A stretch of DNA of 64,000 nucleotides from Kribbella sandramycini (GTDB taxonomy: Bacteria; Actinomycetota; Actinomycetes; Propionibacteriales; Kribbellaceae): the NCBI RefSeq assembly GCF_013131805.1, contig NZ_JABJRC010000001.1, positions 744,001 to 808,000 on the forward strand, read 5' to 3'. The notes under the pieces are model-generated. The model saw nothing but the letters and a program-made list of their open reading frames with translations, had not been told where the DNA came from and did not search any database. Every line of letters starts with the position of its first letter. Position 1 is the stretch's first letter. Shown one piece after another: positions 26,617-35,351 of this stretch. The position numbers were made by a program, and so were the translations under genes.

Positions 26617-27414
26617 TCAGCCCTTGGTGGCGCCGGCGGTCAGGCCGGCGACGAGATGTTTCTGGGCGAGGACGGCGACCGCGACGACCGGGATCGTCAT
26701 CACGGTCGAGGCCGCCATCAGGCCGCCCCAGTCGGTGCCGGCGTAGGAGATGAACGAGAACAGCGCGACCGGCACGGTCATCGTGTGCTCGTCGGACAGG
26801 ATCAGCGCGAACATGAAGTTGTTCCAGCTGGCGACGAAGGCCAGTACGGACGCCGTCGCCGTCCCCGGTGCGGCGAGCGGCAGCGCGATCCGGCGGAACG
26901 CGCCGAACGCGCTCAGCCCGTCGACGCGGGCGGCCTCCTCGAGCTCGATCGGCAGGCCTTCGAAGAAGCCGATCATGATCCAGAGGATCAACGGCACCGA
27001 GACGAACATGTGGCTCAGGATCAGCACGGTGTAGCTGCCGACGAGCCCGGCCTGCGCGAACAGGTAGTACCAGGGCACGAGCAGCGAGATGGCCGGCACG
27101 ATCCGCGCGACCAGCACCAGCGAGCCGGCCCGGTGCATCCGGAACCGGCCGACCGCCCAGGCCGCCGGGACGGCGATGATCGCGGACAGCACCGTCGAGG
27201 TGACGCCGACGATCAGCGAGTTCACCATCGAGGGCAGGATCCGCTCGTCGGCCAGCACGGCGCGGAAGTTGTCCAGCGTGGGTTCGAAGATCAGGCCGAC
27301 CGACGGATCGGTGACCTGCACGTTGGTTTTGAAGGCGGCGGCGAACATCCAGACGATCGGCAGGCTGAAGAACAGCGCGACGACGGTGATCGCCACTCCA
27401 CGAAGTGTCTTCAC
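26617..27414 (-). CDS. Carbohydrate ABC transporter permease (MalG type)
   Basis: A 265-residue six-helix permease with the EAA loop [25 protein letters not shown] and the [12 protein letters not shown] segment typical of MalG-type subunits. The GTG at 27414 overlaps the partner permease stop as GTGA, which fixes the start. It should import a sugar acid or oligouronide together with the neighbouring subunits; the ATPase is not encoded here and is probably a shared MsmK-type protein, possibly the one at 11872-12960. Confidence 0.9.
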   Translation of the reverse strand: MKTLRGVAITVVALFFSLPIVWMFAAAFKTNVQVTDPSVGLIFEPTLDNFRAVLADERILPSMVNSLIVGVTSTVLSAIIAVPAAWAVGRFRMHRAGSLVLVARIVPAISLLVPWYYLFAQAGLVGSYTVLILSHMFVSVPLILWIMIGFFEGLPIELEEAARVDGLSAFGAFRRIALPLAAPGTATASVLAFVASWNNFMFALILSDEHTMTVPVALFSFISYAGTDWGGLMAASTVMTIPVVAVAVLAQKHLVAGLTAGATKG

Positions 27415-28283
27415 GCTGCGCTCCGGGCCGATCGGCGGCGCAGCACCAGGACCACGCCGATGATGAACAGGGTGAACAACACCAGCACCGCCGCGGCCAG
27501 GCCGTACTCCTGGTAGTCGAAGGTGAGCCCGTAGGCGTAGACGTTCAGCGTCTCGGCCTCGAACGACGAGCCGCCGCCGGCGCCCTTGGTCGCGTAGATG
27601 ATGTCGAAGGTCTTCAGCCCGTCGACCGCGCGCAGCACGAGCGCGGTGGTCAGCGTCGGGCCGAGCATCGGGAGGACGACGTACCGGAAGCGTTGCCAGG
27701 CGTTGGCGCCATCCATACTCGCGGCCTCCTCGGGCTCCTCCGAGAGGGTCGACAGGCCGGCCAGGAGCAGCAGCGTCATCATCGGCGTCCATTGCCAGAC
27801 GTCGATCAGCACCAGCGTGGGCAGGGACGCGCGGACCGAGCCGAGGAACTCCTGCGGCGGCACGCCGAGCGCGCCGAGCAGGTGATTCGCGATCCCGGTG
27901 GTCGGGTCGAGGATGAGCAGCCAGAGGATGCCGATCGCGACCGGGGTCGCGAGCAGCGGGATGATCAGGATCGTTCTGACCCAGCGGATCCCGCGGAAGG
28001 CCCGGCGCATCAGCATCGCGAGCGCGAGGCCGAAGATTGTCTCCAGCAGGACGGCGCTGACGGTGAAGCCGATCGTTCGCCAGACGGCCGGCCAGAAGCG
28101 GCGGTGGTCGCCGAACGCGTCGGCGAAGTTCCGCAGGCCGATGTGGTCGGCGCCGGCGTTCACCGCGCCGAACGCGTCGGTGGCGCTCAGGTTGAGCGTG
28201 AAGAGCAACGGGAAGATGATCATCGCGCCGACGAAGAGCAGCGCCGGTGACAGCATCAGCCATTTCAGGTGCCGGTTGGCCAT
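27411..28283 (-). CDS. Carbohydrate ABC transporter permease (MalF type)
   Basis: A 290-residue six-helix permease. The coupling loop reads SEEPEEAASMDGANAWQRFRYVVLPML. The ATG at 28283 shares one base with the stop codon of the binding-protein gene (TGATG), a sign of translational coupling. Other features are typical of sugar importers (WQWTPMMTLLLLAGLSTL, ATKGAGGGSSF). Confidence 0.9.
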   Translation of the reverse strand: MANRHLKWLMLSPALLFVGAMIIFPLLFTLNLSATDAFGAVNAGADHIGLRNFADAFGDHRRFWPAVWRTIGFTVSAVLLETIFGLALAMLMRRAFRGIRWVRTILIIPLLATPVAIGILWLLILDPTTGIANHLLGALGVPPQEFLGSVRASLPTLVLIDVWQWTPMMTLLLLAGLSTLSEEPEEAASMDGANAWQRFRYVVLPMLGPTLTTALVLRAVDGLKTFDIIYATKGAGGGSSFEAETLNVYAYGLTFDYQEYGLAAAVLVLFTLFIIGVVLVLRRRSARSAA

Positions 28284-29554
28284 CAGGACTCCCGGTGGCG
28301 GTTGTCGCGGACGAGGAAGTCGTTGAACTCGGCGTCCGCATCGCGCGCGACCGGCGCGACCTGCTCCTGCAGGACGGCGGAGACCAGCGGCCGGCCGACG
28401 ATGTCGCGGGCGCGGCCGACCTGAAGCACCTCCGGCCGGTCGTGGCCGACGCCGTTGCGCGCGTTCACCTGCATCGCCGCGGCCAGCTCGGGCGGGAACC
28501 CGGCGGCGGCCGCCGGGTTGGCCCAGACGGACGCGCGGGCGCCGGGGATGCCCGCGGTCTGCAGCGCGGTGACCAACTGGACGCCGGCCGCCCAGCGGAT
28601 GAACTCCCAGGCGTCGTCCTGGAGTTTGGAGAACCGGTTGATGCCGAGACTCCAGGAGGGGATGTTGTACGGCTTGGAGCCGGCCGGGCCGGTCGGGAAC
28701 GGCGCGTACCCGATCGTCTTGCCGACGGCGGAGACCTTCGGGTCGACCAGGCCGGTGTAGATCGCGTCGGCGTCGATGTAGAAGGCCGCTTTCCCCTGCG
28801 CGAAGATCGGCATCGCCTGCTCGAGGCTCATATTCGTCGCGCCCGGCGGGCCGGATCGGCCGAGCAGCTCGCCGTAGTACTCGTACGCGGCGATCGCCTC
28901 CGGGGTCGCGATCGCGGAGCGGCCGTCGGTGGTGAAGTCCCCGCCGTACGAGTACAGGAAACTCGACCACTGCGTCACCGCGCCGCTGCGCTGCCCACGC
29001 CCCACATACCCGAATCGCCCGGAGTTGCGATCCGTCAGCCGCTCGGCCGCACTCTTCAACTCCGCAAGGGTTTTCGGCGGGGTCGGCACCAGATCTTTGC
29101 GGTAGTAGAGCACCGGCCGCTCCGTCACCACCGGCACACTCAGCACCCGCCCGCCGGTGGTCGAAGCCTCCCGCGGCGGCGCCTGAAAGTCCGCCCACCC
29201 GAACGCCGGCTCCTGCACCCGATCACTCAGATCGGCCAGCCAGTTGTTGTGCGCGAACAACAACTGCTCCTGCAACGGCCGCACCATCATCACGTCGATA
29301 TCCGTCGCCGAAGCATTCAGCTTCACGTTGTAACTGCTCGACAGCTGATCCCCCGTCAGCAGCGACATCGAAACCCGCCGCCGCACCCGCTCCTCGAACT
29401 CCCCCAACCGCTCCCGCACCGCCCGAGTCCACACATGATTCACCGCCGCCACCCGCAACGGCGTACTCGCCGAAGGCGCCCCCGAAGAGCACCCACCCAA
29501 CACAACCCCGCCCGCAACGCCAGCAGCCAACCCACCAAACAACCGCCGGCTCAT
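28283..29554 (-). CDS. ABC transporter solute-binding lipoprotein of the mannonate operon
   Basis: A 423-residue extracellular binding protein with twin-arginine start MSRRLFGGLA and lipobox LGGC (Cys22). VPVVTERPVLYYRKDLVP and NIPSWSLGINRFSKLQDDAWEFIRW are typical of family-1 sugar-binding proteins. The ATG at 29554 is preferred over the farther upstream start at 29596 because the operator occupies 29590-29616 and the signal peptide then begins normally. Confidence 0.88.
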   Translation of the reverse strand: MSRRLFGGLAAGVAGGVVLGGCSSGAPSASTPLRVAAVNHVWTRAVRERLGEFEERVRRRVSMSLLTGDQLSSSYNVKLNASATDIDVMMVRPLQEQLLFAHNNWLADLSDRVQEPAFGWADFQAPPREASTTGGRVLSVPVVTERPVLYYRKDLVPTPPKTLAELKSAAERLTDRNSGRFGYVGRGQRSGAVTQWSSFLYSYGGDFTTDGRSAIATPEAIAAYEYYGELLGRSGPPGATNMSLEQAMPIFAQGKAAFYIDADAIYTGLVDPKVSAVGKTIGYAPFPTGPAGSKPYNIPSWSLGINRFSKLQDDAWEFIRWAAGVQLVTALQTAGIPGARASVWANPAAAAGFPPELAAAMQVNARNGVGHDRPEVLQVGRARDIVGRPLVSAVLQEQVAPVARDADAEFNDFLVRDNRHRES

Positions 29555-29589
29555 CACCCGCTCAACCGCCGCCACGCCAACCTCCAGCC

Positions 29590-29616
29590 GGTCCAACTGG
29601 TCCTACCAGTTGGACC
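29590..29616. promoter_or_regulatory. FadR-type GntR operator of the mannonate importer operon
   Basis: Perfect 12-bp arms GGTCCAACTGGT and ACCAGTTGGACC flank a CCT spacer. The core CTGGTCCTACCAG closely resembles the FadR/FCD-family operator form TGGT-N3-ACCA. The site lies 36 bases upstream of the binding-protein start. The remaining 29617-29861 shows no gene; it is GC-rich and has only weak symmetry. Confidence 0.88.
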
Positions 29617-29861
29617 ATAACACACCCCGCCCCTCGCCTCCGTCGAGGCGGCCGCCCACTCCGCCCGGCTCAAGTACCCACCGGCCGCGGTGTGGCTCCC
29701 CGATGCCCGCTTCCGCTGGCGGCTCGGGCGAAGCGAGCCCGAGCTGCCCGCGAGCCAGACCACCGGAGACGGGCACCCCAGCCATCCACCTCTCGGCCGC
29801 TGGCTGGTTGGGCCAGGCGAAGGGGCCGGCCGCTGTGGCGGACGTGCGCCGGGTGAGCGGG

Positions 29862-30623
29862 TCAGGTGGTGGGGTTTGGGTGGAGGAGGGTTTCGATGTG
29901 GCGGGCGGCCATGAGGTCGAGGGGGAGGTCGAGGTCGGGGCCGTAGGTGCGGAGGGCCAGGGAGAGGTGTTCGCGCATGTGGTGCCGGGCCTGGGGGGCG
30001 TCGCGGGTTTCGAGGGCGGTGAGGATTTCGGGGTGGTGCGGGACGCCGGGGCGGGCGATGGAGGGGTCGGAGTTGGAGCGGAGCATCATCTCGAACATCA
30101 TGCCGCTGATCGAGGAGAGCATCGTCCAGAGGACCGGGTTGGCGGCGGCCTGGGCGATCTTGTCGTGGAACTCGAGATCGGCGCGGGCTTTGATGATCGG
30201 GTCGGTGGCGGCGATCATCGCGTCGTTGATCGCGCGCAGCTCGGCGAGCTGGGCGTCGGTGGCGCGTTCGGCGGCCAGGCCGGCGAGTTCGACCTCGAGG
30301 GGGATGCGGGCCTCGATGAGCTGGCGAACGGTCGGGCGGGCGGCGCGGTAGAGGGCGTCGTACGAGCGGGCGTCGGCGGCCGACTGGTCGATGACGAACG
30401 AGCCGCGGCCGGGGGCAACCTCGATCAGGTGCTGAGCTTCGAGCCGGCGCAGGACTTCGCGGAGCACGTTGCGGCTGGCCCCGAACTGGGCGGCGAGCTC
30501 ACGCTCGGAGGGCAGCTTCGCGCCGACCGGGAGCGCGCCGGAGCGGATGTCGTTCTGCAGCCGCCGGGCGATGCTCTCGGTCAGCAGTCCCCGATGAGCA
30601 GGCGGTTCGAAGGCGTCAGGCAC
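29862..30623 (-). CDS. GntR family transcriptional regulator, FadR (FCD) subfamily
   Basis: A 253-residue repressor. The winged helix reads ARRLQNDIRSGALPVGAKLPSERELAAQFGASRNVLREVLRRLEAQHLIEVAPGRGSFV at about residues 19-77, followed by an all-helical FCD ligand domain. It lies immediately upstream of the mannonate operon in the same direction, with a matching operator in between, so it is its likely regulator, with a sugar acid as effector. The start is a GTG at 30623. Confidence 0.92.
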   Translation of the reverse strand: MPDAFEPPAHRGLLTESIARRLQNDIRSGALPVGAKLPSERELAAQFGASRNVLREVLRRLEAQHLIEVAPGRGSFVIDQSAADARSYDALYRAARPTVRQLIEARIPLEVELAGLAAERATDAQLAELRAINDAMIAATDPIIKARADLEFHDKIAQAAANPVLWTMLSSISGMMFEMMLRSNSDPSIARPGVPHHPEILTALETRDAPQARHHMREHLSLALRTYGPDLDLPLDLMAARHIETLLHPNPTT

Positions 30624-30632
30624 AGCACGAAG

Positions 30633-31172
30633 TTACCGCACCGACTTGAGCTGGCTGGTGCGTTCTTTCTCGATCGCGGCGGCGAAGGTTTTCAGCCCGG
30701 GCTCCTGACCGGCGGCCAGGACACTGCGGGTCACCAGCGCCGATTGGGTGAGGTGATCCTTGACTTCGCGCTGGAAGACGGCGTCGAAGGCCGGCCCGCG
30801 GAGCTTCTCGAGCGCCGCAACCTCGTCGGTCCGCATCATGCCGGGCATGTCGTGACCGGCATGCGCGTTGGCGGTCGGCAGGCGAGCCCGGTTGCGGAGG
30901 GCGATGAGCTGTGCGAGCTCGGCCTCATGCTGGGTGGTCAGGCCGGCAGCCCGGCGGCGTACGACGGGGTTCGCCGAGTGCGTGGCGGCCAGGCCGAGGA
31001 TCGTCAAGAACTGCTCGTTCATCGGGATCATCAGCCCGAGCCAGGCGGCGTCGGTGGGATTGAACGCCGGGTCGGCGACGACGACGGAGGCCGCCGGGGC
31101 CGGGGGATGCGGGGCCGAACCGCATCCTCCGAGCACACCGGCGGCCAACGCCAGTACGAGGTACTTCCTCAC
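30633..31172 (-). CDS. DUF305 family lipoprotein
   Basis: A 179-residue lipoprotein (lipobox LGGC, Cys17) with a DUF305-like helical domain. Features are MIPMNEQFLTILGLAATHS, TTQHEAELAQLIALRNRARLP, and a His/Met-rich NAHAGHDMPGMM motif that is a typical copper-binding pattern in this family. The GTG at 31172 overlaps the upstream DUF1996 gene as GTGA. Its presence in a polysaccharide operon is odd; a role in copper handling at the cell surface is an inference. Confidence 0.8.
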   Translation of the reverse strand: MRKYLVLALAAGVLGGCGSAPHPPAPAASVVVADPAFNPTDAAWLGLMIPMNEQFLTILGLAATHSANPVVRRRAAGLTTQHEAELAQLIALRNRARLPTANAHAGHDMPGMMRTDEVAALEKLRGPAFDAVFQREVKDHLTQSALVTRSVLAAGQEPGLKTFAAAIEKERTSQLKSVR

Positions 31173-32401
31173 GGGCGGCCGTCCGCCCCGCACTTGATGA
31201 TCGGGCGGATGCAGTCGTTGACCCGGCGCGCCATCTCGGCGACGGGCCACGCGTTGAAGAAGTCGCCGTGCATGGTGAACCCTCCACCACTCGACAACCG
31301 GAAGCCGGCCGTCGAACCGTTCACCGGATAGCGCAGTACCTGCCGCAGCTTCGGCACCGGGACCGGATGGGTCGCCGGGCAGTCGCCGTTCACCGGATAG
31401 GACATGTGGCTCTTGTGGTCCGCTGAATCGAGGTCACGCCCGTTCCAGCACTGCGGGAAGTCCAAGTACGACTCCAGCATCGAACCGGCCGGACAGGTGA
31501 TGAAGTCGTGCCCGGAGCCCGCCTCGCCGGCATGCAGACACGACCACCGCGAGATGGTGTTGTCGTTCGGCCCGCTCGCCTTCGCGTTACCGGCCACGAT
31601 CCGCAGCCCGAACGGCAACGGCTGGGTACGCGCGATCACGTCGTCCCGAACGCCTTCACCCAGGTAGTAGAACGTCGTCCCGGTCGGCTCGACCGGCTGG
31701 TTGTTCGAGTAGAACGTCGGCACCCAGTACGACGACTTGTCGGTCGCCGGGTTGCAACTGGTCGGAGAGTTCGCCAGATCCTCGACCGTCGTGTGCGCGT
31801 TCGTGACGGTCGCACCGAAGAAGCTGTGCATATGCGAGGCGCCCGGCATGTTCGGGAACACGATCGGGTCGTCCGGCAGCCGGTGCGTGTACGGGCAGTC
31901 GGCCAGGAACTCCGCCACCCGAACGATCGGTCCGCCGGTCCCGCCGTACACCTGGAACTCCCACAACGACGCGCCCCACTGCGTAGCGCGCTCGGTGACG
32001 AGCACCCGCACATACCGGCCAGACCCGGCCAGTGTGATGCTCTGCTCGCCACCTGTCCCGTTCGTGGTCGTATGGACGGCGCTCCACTCGTTGCCGTCGT
32101 TCGAGGTCTGGATCTGGAAGCCGCGCGCGTACGCCGCCTCCCAGCGCAGAGCGACCCGGTTGATCGATTGCGTGGACCCGAGGTCGATCCGGAGCCACTG
32201 GTTGTCGGCGAAGGTGCTGGCCCACCGCGTCCCGTTGTCACCGTCGACGGCCGCGGCAGCCGGCGTACCGGCGTTCTCGGTCGACGAAGCGAGGACAGGA
32301 CGCCCTTGGGACAGCAGCGCCTCGGCTGCCTGTGCGGAGCCCGACGTCACCAGGAAGGCGCCGAGTACCGCAAGCACTGTCAGCAGAACGGTCCGTTTCA
32401 T
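31169..32401 (-). CDS. Secreted discoidin-DUF1996 protein
   Basis: A 410-residue exported protein: signal peptide ending GSAQAAEA, a discoidin-like domain (about 28-150), then a DUF1996 domain with the conserved histidines of PGASHMHSFFGATVTNAHT, YWVPTFYSNNQPVEP, RWSCLHAGEAGSGHDFITCP and LDFPQCWNGRDLDSADHKSHM. DUF1996 proteins are common in fungi and actinomycetes and appear with polysaccharide-acting domains; their activity is unknown. The ATG at 32401 is 11 bases after the GH16 stop. Confidence 0.85.
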   Translation of the reverse strand: MKRTVLLTVLAVLGAFLVTSGSAQAAEALLSQGRPVLASSTENAGTPAAAAVDGDNGTRWASTFADNQWLRIDLGSTQSINRVALRWEAAYARGFQIQTSNDGNEWSAVHTTTNGTGGEQSITLAGSGRYVRVLVTERATQWGASLWEFQVYGGTGGPIVRVAEFLADCPYTHRLPDDPIVFPNMPGASHMHSFFGATVTNAHTTVEDLANSPTSCNPATDKSSYWVPTFYSNNQPVEPTGTTFYYLGEGVRDDVIARTQPLPFGLRIVAGNAKASGPNDNTISRWSCLHAGEAGSGHDFITCPAGSMLESYLDFPQCWNGRDLDSADHKSHMSYPVNGDCPATHPVPVPKLRQVLRYPVNGSTAGFRLSSGGGFTMHGDFFNAWPVAEMARRVNDCIRPIIKCGADGRP

Positions 32402-32412
32402 CACCGGCCTCC

Positions 32413-34128
32413 TCAGCGGTAGACGCGGACGTAGTCGACGAGCATCCGGGCCGGGAACGGCGTGGCGTTGTTCGGCGGACCGGGGAAGTCGCCACCGACG
32501 GCGACGTTCAGGATCAGGTAGAACGGGTGGTCGTAGATCCACGGCCCGCGGGTCGCCTCGAGCTGCGCCTTGTCGACCGTGAAGACCGTCGTACCGTCGA
32601 CCTGGTAGGTGATGCTCGTGGAGTTCCACAGCATCGTCCAGGTGTGGAAGTCGTTCGAGAAGTCGGCGCCGCCGGGCAGCCCGTAGGTGCCGCCGTAACC
32701 GCCCGCGCCGTTGTACGCCGGCGCGTGTAGCGTCGAGTAGCCCTTCGTGGTCTCCCGGCCGAGGATCTCCATGATGTCGATCTCGCCGTTGTACGGCCAC
32801 GGCCGTCCGGTCAGGAAGTCCGACCCCATCATCCAGAACGCCGGCCACAGGCCGTTGCCCTTGGGCACCTTGATCCGGGCCTCGATCTTGCCGTACGTCG
32901 TGTCGAACTTCGTACCGGTGTTGATCCGGCCGGAGGTGTACTGACACGTCGTGCTACCGCTGACCGGGTCGACGGGACACGTCGTACCAGGTGTGGCCTG
33001 ACGCCGCGCCTCGATGACCAGGTTGCCCTGACCGTCGGTCTGAACGTTGTCGTGGTTGGTGTAGACCTGCAGCTCGTTGTTCTGCCCCGTACCGGGGTCA
33101 GCACGCCACTTGGTCGCGTCCGGCTTCGTACCGGCCGGAGTGTTGAACTCGTCCTGCCAGATCAGCTGCGGCGGGTTCGCCGGGTCGGACGGCGGGGTCG
33201 GCGGCGTGTTGGGCGCGCCACCGGTGCCATAGACCTGGAACTCCCACAGCGAGTACCCGTACGGCGTGTTCCGCTGCGTCCCGTACATCCGGACGTAGCG
33301 CCCGCTGCCGGAGACAGTGAGCGTCTCCTTGAAACCGGGGCCGTTGGTGTTCGTGTAGATCGTCGACCAGTTCTGCGCATCGTTCGAGACCTGCAGCTGG
33401 TAGGCCTTCGCGGACGCCGGGTCCCACTGCAGCACAACCTTGTCGATCTGCGCGGTCGCACCGAGGTCGACGTAGATCCAGCCCGGGTCGACCCAGCCGC
33501 TGTCGGTCGCGGTCGCCCAGCGGCTGGCCGCGTCGAGGTCGAACGCGCGAGCCGGCGTGCACTCCCAGCAGTTCGGGTCGTGCTGCTGCGAAGAGGCGAC
33601 GCCAGGCTTGTTGTAGGACAGCAGTTGCGAGCCCGGCGCCGGGCCGCTGCCGGAGCCGAACACCTTGAACTCCCACAGCGAGTAGCCCCACTGCGTGGCG
33701 CGCTGCGTCCCGAGCACCCGGACGTAGCGCCCGGTCCCGCTGACGGTGAGAGTTTGGTTGCCTCCAGCACCATTCGTGGTGCTGTGCACGGTTGTCCAGT
33801 TCGCCGCGTCCGCGGAGACCTGGATCTGGAACGCGCTCGCGTACGCCGTCTCCCAGGACAACTGCACCTGGGAGATCGCGGCCGAGGCGCCGAGGTCGAC
33901 CTGGATCCACTGCGGGTCGCCGAACGCGCTCGACCAGCGGGTGCCGGCATCGCCGTCGACGGCCGCGGCGGCGCCGAAGACGGCGTTCTCCGCCGACGAG
34001 GCGGTGGCGGTCTTGCCTTGGGAGAGCAGGACGTCGGCGGCCCGCGCGGGGAGCGCGACGAGCAGGCCGAGGAGAAGGGAGAAAGCAGCCAGCGCGGCCG
34101 CGGTTCTCGGGCGGGTGAGAGGTGGCAT
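32413..34128 (-). CDS. Secreted GH16 endo-beta-glucanase (laminarinase-like) with two discoidin domains
   Basis: A 571-residue exported glycosidase. After the signal peptide (ending PARAAD) come two discoidin-like domains (about 28-160 and 165-305), then a GH16 catalytic domain from LIWQDEFNTPAGTKPDATKW. The catalytic EIDIMEILG fits the GH16 ExDxxE motif. The likely substrate is beta-1,3-glucan, which is inference. The ATG at 34128 places the signal peptide correctly. The LacI-type palindrome upstream suggests repression by the divergent regulator. Confidence 0.9.
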   Translation of the reverse strand: MPPLTRPRTAAALAAFSLLLGLLVALPARAADVLLSQGKTATASSAENAVFGAAAAVDGDAGTRWSSAFGDPQWIQVDLGASAAISQVQLSWETAYASAFQIQVSADAANWTTVHSTTNGAGGNQTLTVSGTGRYVRVLGTQRATQWGYSLWEFKVFGSGSGPAPGSQLLSYNKPGVASSQQHDPNCWECTPARAFDLDAASRWATATDSGWVDPGWIYVDLGATAQIDKVVLQWDPASAKAYQLQVSNDAQNWSTIYTNTNGPGFKETLTVSGSGRYVRMYGTQRNTPYGYSLWEFQVYGTGGAPNTPPTPPSDPANPPQLIWQDEFNTPAGTKPDATKWRADPGTGQNNELQVYTNHDNVQTDGQGNLVIEARRQATPGTTCPVDPVSGSTTCQYTSGRINTGTKFDTTYGKIEARIKVPKGNGLWPAFWMMGSDFLTGRPWPYNGEIDIMEILGRETTKGYSTLHAPAYNGAGGYGGTYGLPGGADFSNDFHTWTMLWNSTSITYQVDGTTVFTVDKAQLEATRGPWIYDHPFYLILNVAVGGDFPGPPNNATPFPARMLVDYVRVYR

Positions 34129-34159
34129 GGGCGTCTCCGGGGCAGTCGGAAAATGCACA

Positions 34160-34179
34160 CTCAGGGAACGTTCCCTGAG
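34160..34179. promoter_or_regulatory. LacI-type operator between GH16 and LacI genes
   Basis: CTCAGGGAACGTTCCCTGAG is a perfect 20-bp palindrome with a central CG as LacI-family operators require. It lies 32 bases upstream of the GH16 start in the gap shared with the divergent LacI gene. A single half-site, AGGGAAC, recurs at about 34198-34204. Confidence 0.88.
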
Positions 34180-34261
34180 AGGGAGACTGTGCCTGTGAGG
34201 GAACGGTGTCAAGAGTTGACAGGTTCCGGAACCGTGAGATCCTCGACGCAGGGAGGCAGCG

Positions 34262-35260
34262 ATGATGAGGCGGCCGACGTTGCACGCGGTGGCAGCGCGG
34301 GCGGGGGTGTCGAAGTCGAGCGTGTCCCGGGTGATCAACGGGGAGCCGACGGTGGCGCCGTCGATCCGCGAGACCGTGCTGGCCGCGGTCGCCGAGCTGG
34401 GCTACGTGCCGAACGGCGCGGCCCGCAACCTGGTCACCCAGCGGACGAACACGATCGCGATCATCGTCTCCGATCCCCCGCAGGGCCTGGTCTCCGACGA
34501 CCCGATGTTCGCGATGGTGGTGCGGGCCGCGAGCCGTGAGCTGGAGCGCACCGGTTTCCAGGTTTCGCTGGTGCTCGCGGGGTCCGACGACAGCCGGCGG
34601 CGCGTCGAGCAGTACCTGGCCGGCGGTCATGTGGACGGCGCGATCCTGGTCTCGATGGACGGCGCCGATCCGCTCCCGGCGTCGCTGTCGCGGACCGGTC
34701 TGCCGATCGTCAGCCACGGCCGGCTCGCGACACCAGGCCTGATGCCCTGGGTCGACAACGACAACCAGGGCGGCGCGACCCAGGCCGTGCAGCACCTGCT
34801 CGACCAGGGCCGGCGCCGGATCGCCACGATCTCCGGCCCCCTCGACATGACCGCGGCTCAGGAGCGACTGGCGGCGTACCGGGACACCTTGAAGGACACT
34901 GGCCGCCGCTCGATCGTCGCGCTCGGCGACTTCACCCGGATCTCCGGTGCCGAGGCGATGCGACAGCTCCTCGACGACGACCCGCAGTTGGACGCCGTCT
35001 TCGCCGCCAACGACCTGATGGCGATCGGCGCCCTGCGCACACTGCGCGAAGCCGGCCGCCGCGTCCCGGACGACGTCGCCGTGATCGGCTTCGACGATAT
35101 CGAGGCGGCCCGCTACACCGCGCCCGCCCTGACCACGATCCGCTCCCCCATGACCGATCAGGCCGTCCGCACGACGCAACTCCTGCTCGACCTGCTCAGC
35201 ACCGGAGCAGCAACCCCGGTCGTCCTGCCCACCGAGCTGATCGTCCGCGAGTCCGCCTGA
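34262..35260 (+). CDS. LacI family transcriptional regulator
   Basis: A 332-residue repressor. The helix-turn-helix is TLHAVAARAGVSKSSVSRVINGEPTVAPSIRETVLAAVAELGYVPN at about 6-51, with a hinge, then a periplasmic-binding-like sensor (IAIIVSDPPQ, VDGAILVSMDG, DAVFAANDLMAIGALR). It lies divergent from the GH16 operon with a perfect palindrome between. The effector is probably an oligosaccharide. The stop codon begins an inverted-repeat element. Confidence 0.93.
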   Translation: MMRRPTLHAVAARAGVSKSSVSRVINGEPTVAPSIRETVLAAVAELGYVPNGAARNLVTQRTNTIAIIVSDPPQGLVSDDPMFAMVVRAASRELERTGFQVSLVLAGSDDSRRRVEQYLAGGHVDGAILVSMDGADPLPASLSRTGLPIVSHGRLATPGLMPWVDNDNQGGATQAVQHLLDQGRRRIATISGPLDMTAAQERLAAYRDTLKDTGRRSIVALGDFTRISGAEAMRQLLDDDPQLDAVFAANDLMAIGALRTLREAGRRVPDDVAVIGFDDIEAARYTAPALTTIRSPMTDQAVRTTQLLLDLLSTGAATPVVLPTELIVRESA

Positions 35261-35350
35261 CACGAAGGACAGGAGGTACCACCTGCCCTTCGCCCGCGAT
35301 GGCCTATCGCCAGGCGTGCCGCCGCGCCTGGCGGTCACGTACCTCCTGTC
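35258..35350. repeat. Intergenic inverted-repeat element, copy 2
   Basis: Arms GACAGGAGGTAC (35268-35279) and GTACCTCCTGTC (35339-35350) are perfect 12-bp complements. An inner stem (CGCCAGGCG with CGCCTGGCG) can also form. The left flank TGACACGAAGGACAGGAGG starts on the LacI stop and differs from copy 1 by one base. It separates two convergent genes, so it could terminate both. Confidence 0.72.
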
Positions 35351-35351
35351 G

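Noticed and set aside
29617..29861. Small open frames before the GntR gene
   Set aside because: They overlap each other on both strands, have no ribosome site and no recognisable motif.
33098..35338. 746-residue minus-strand frame spanning GH16 and LacI
   Set aside because: It crosses two real genes in other frames and covers an operator; no domain is visible.
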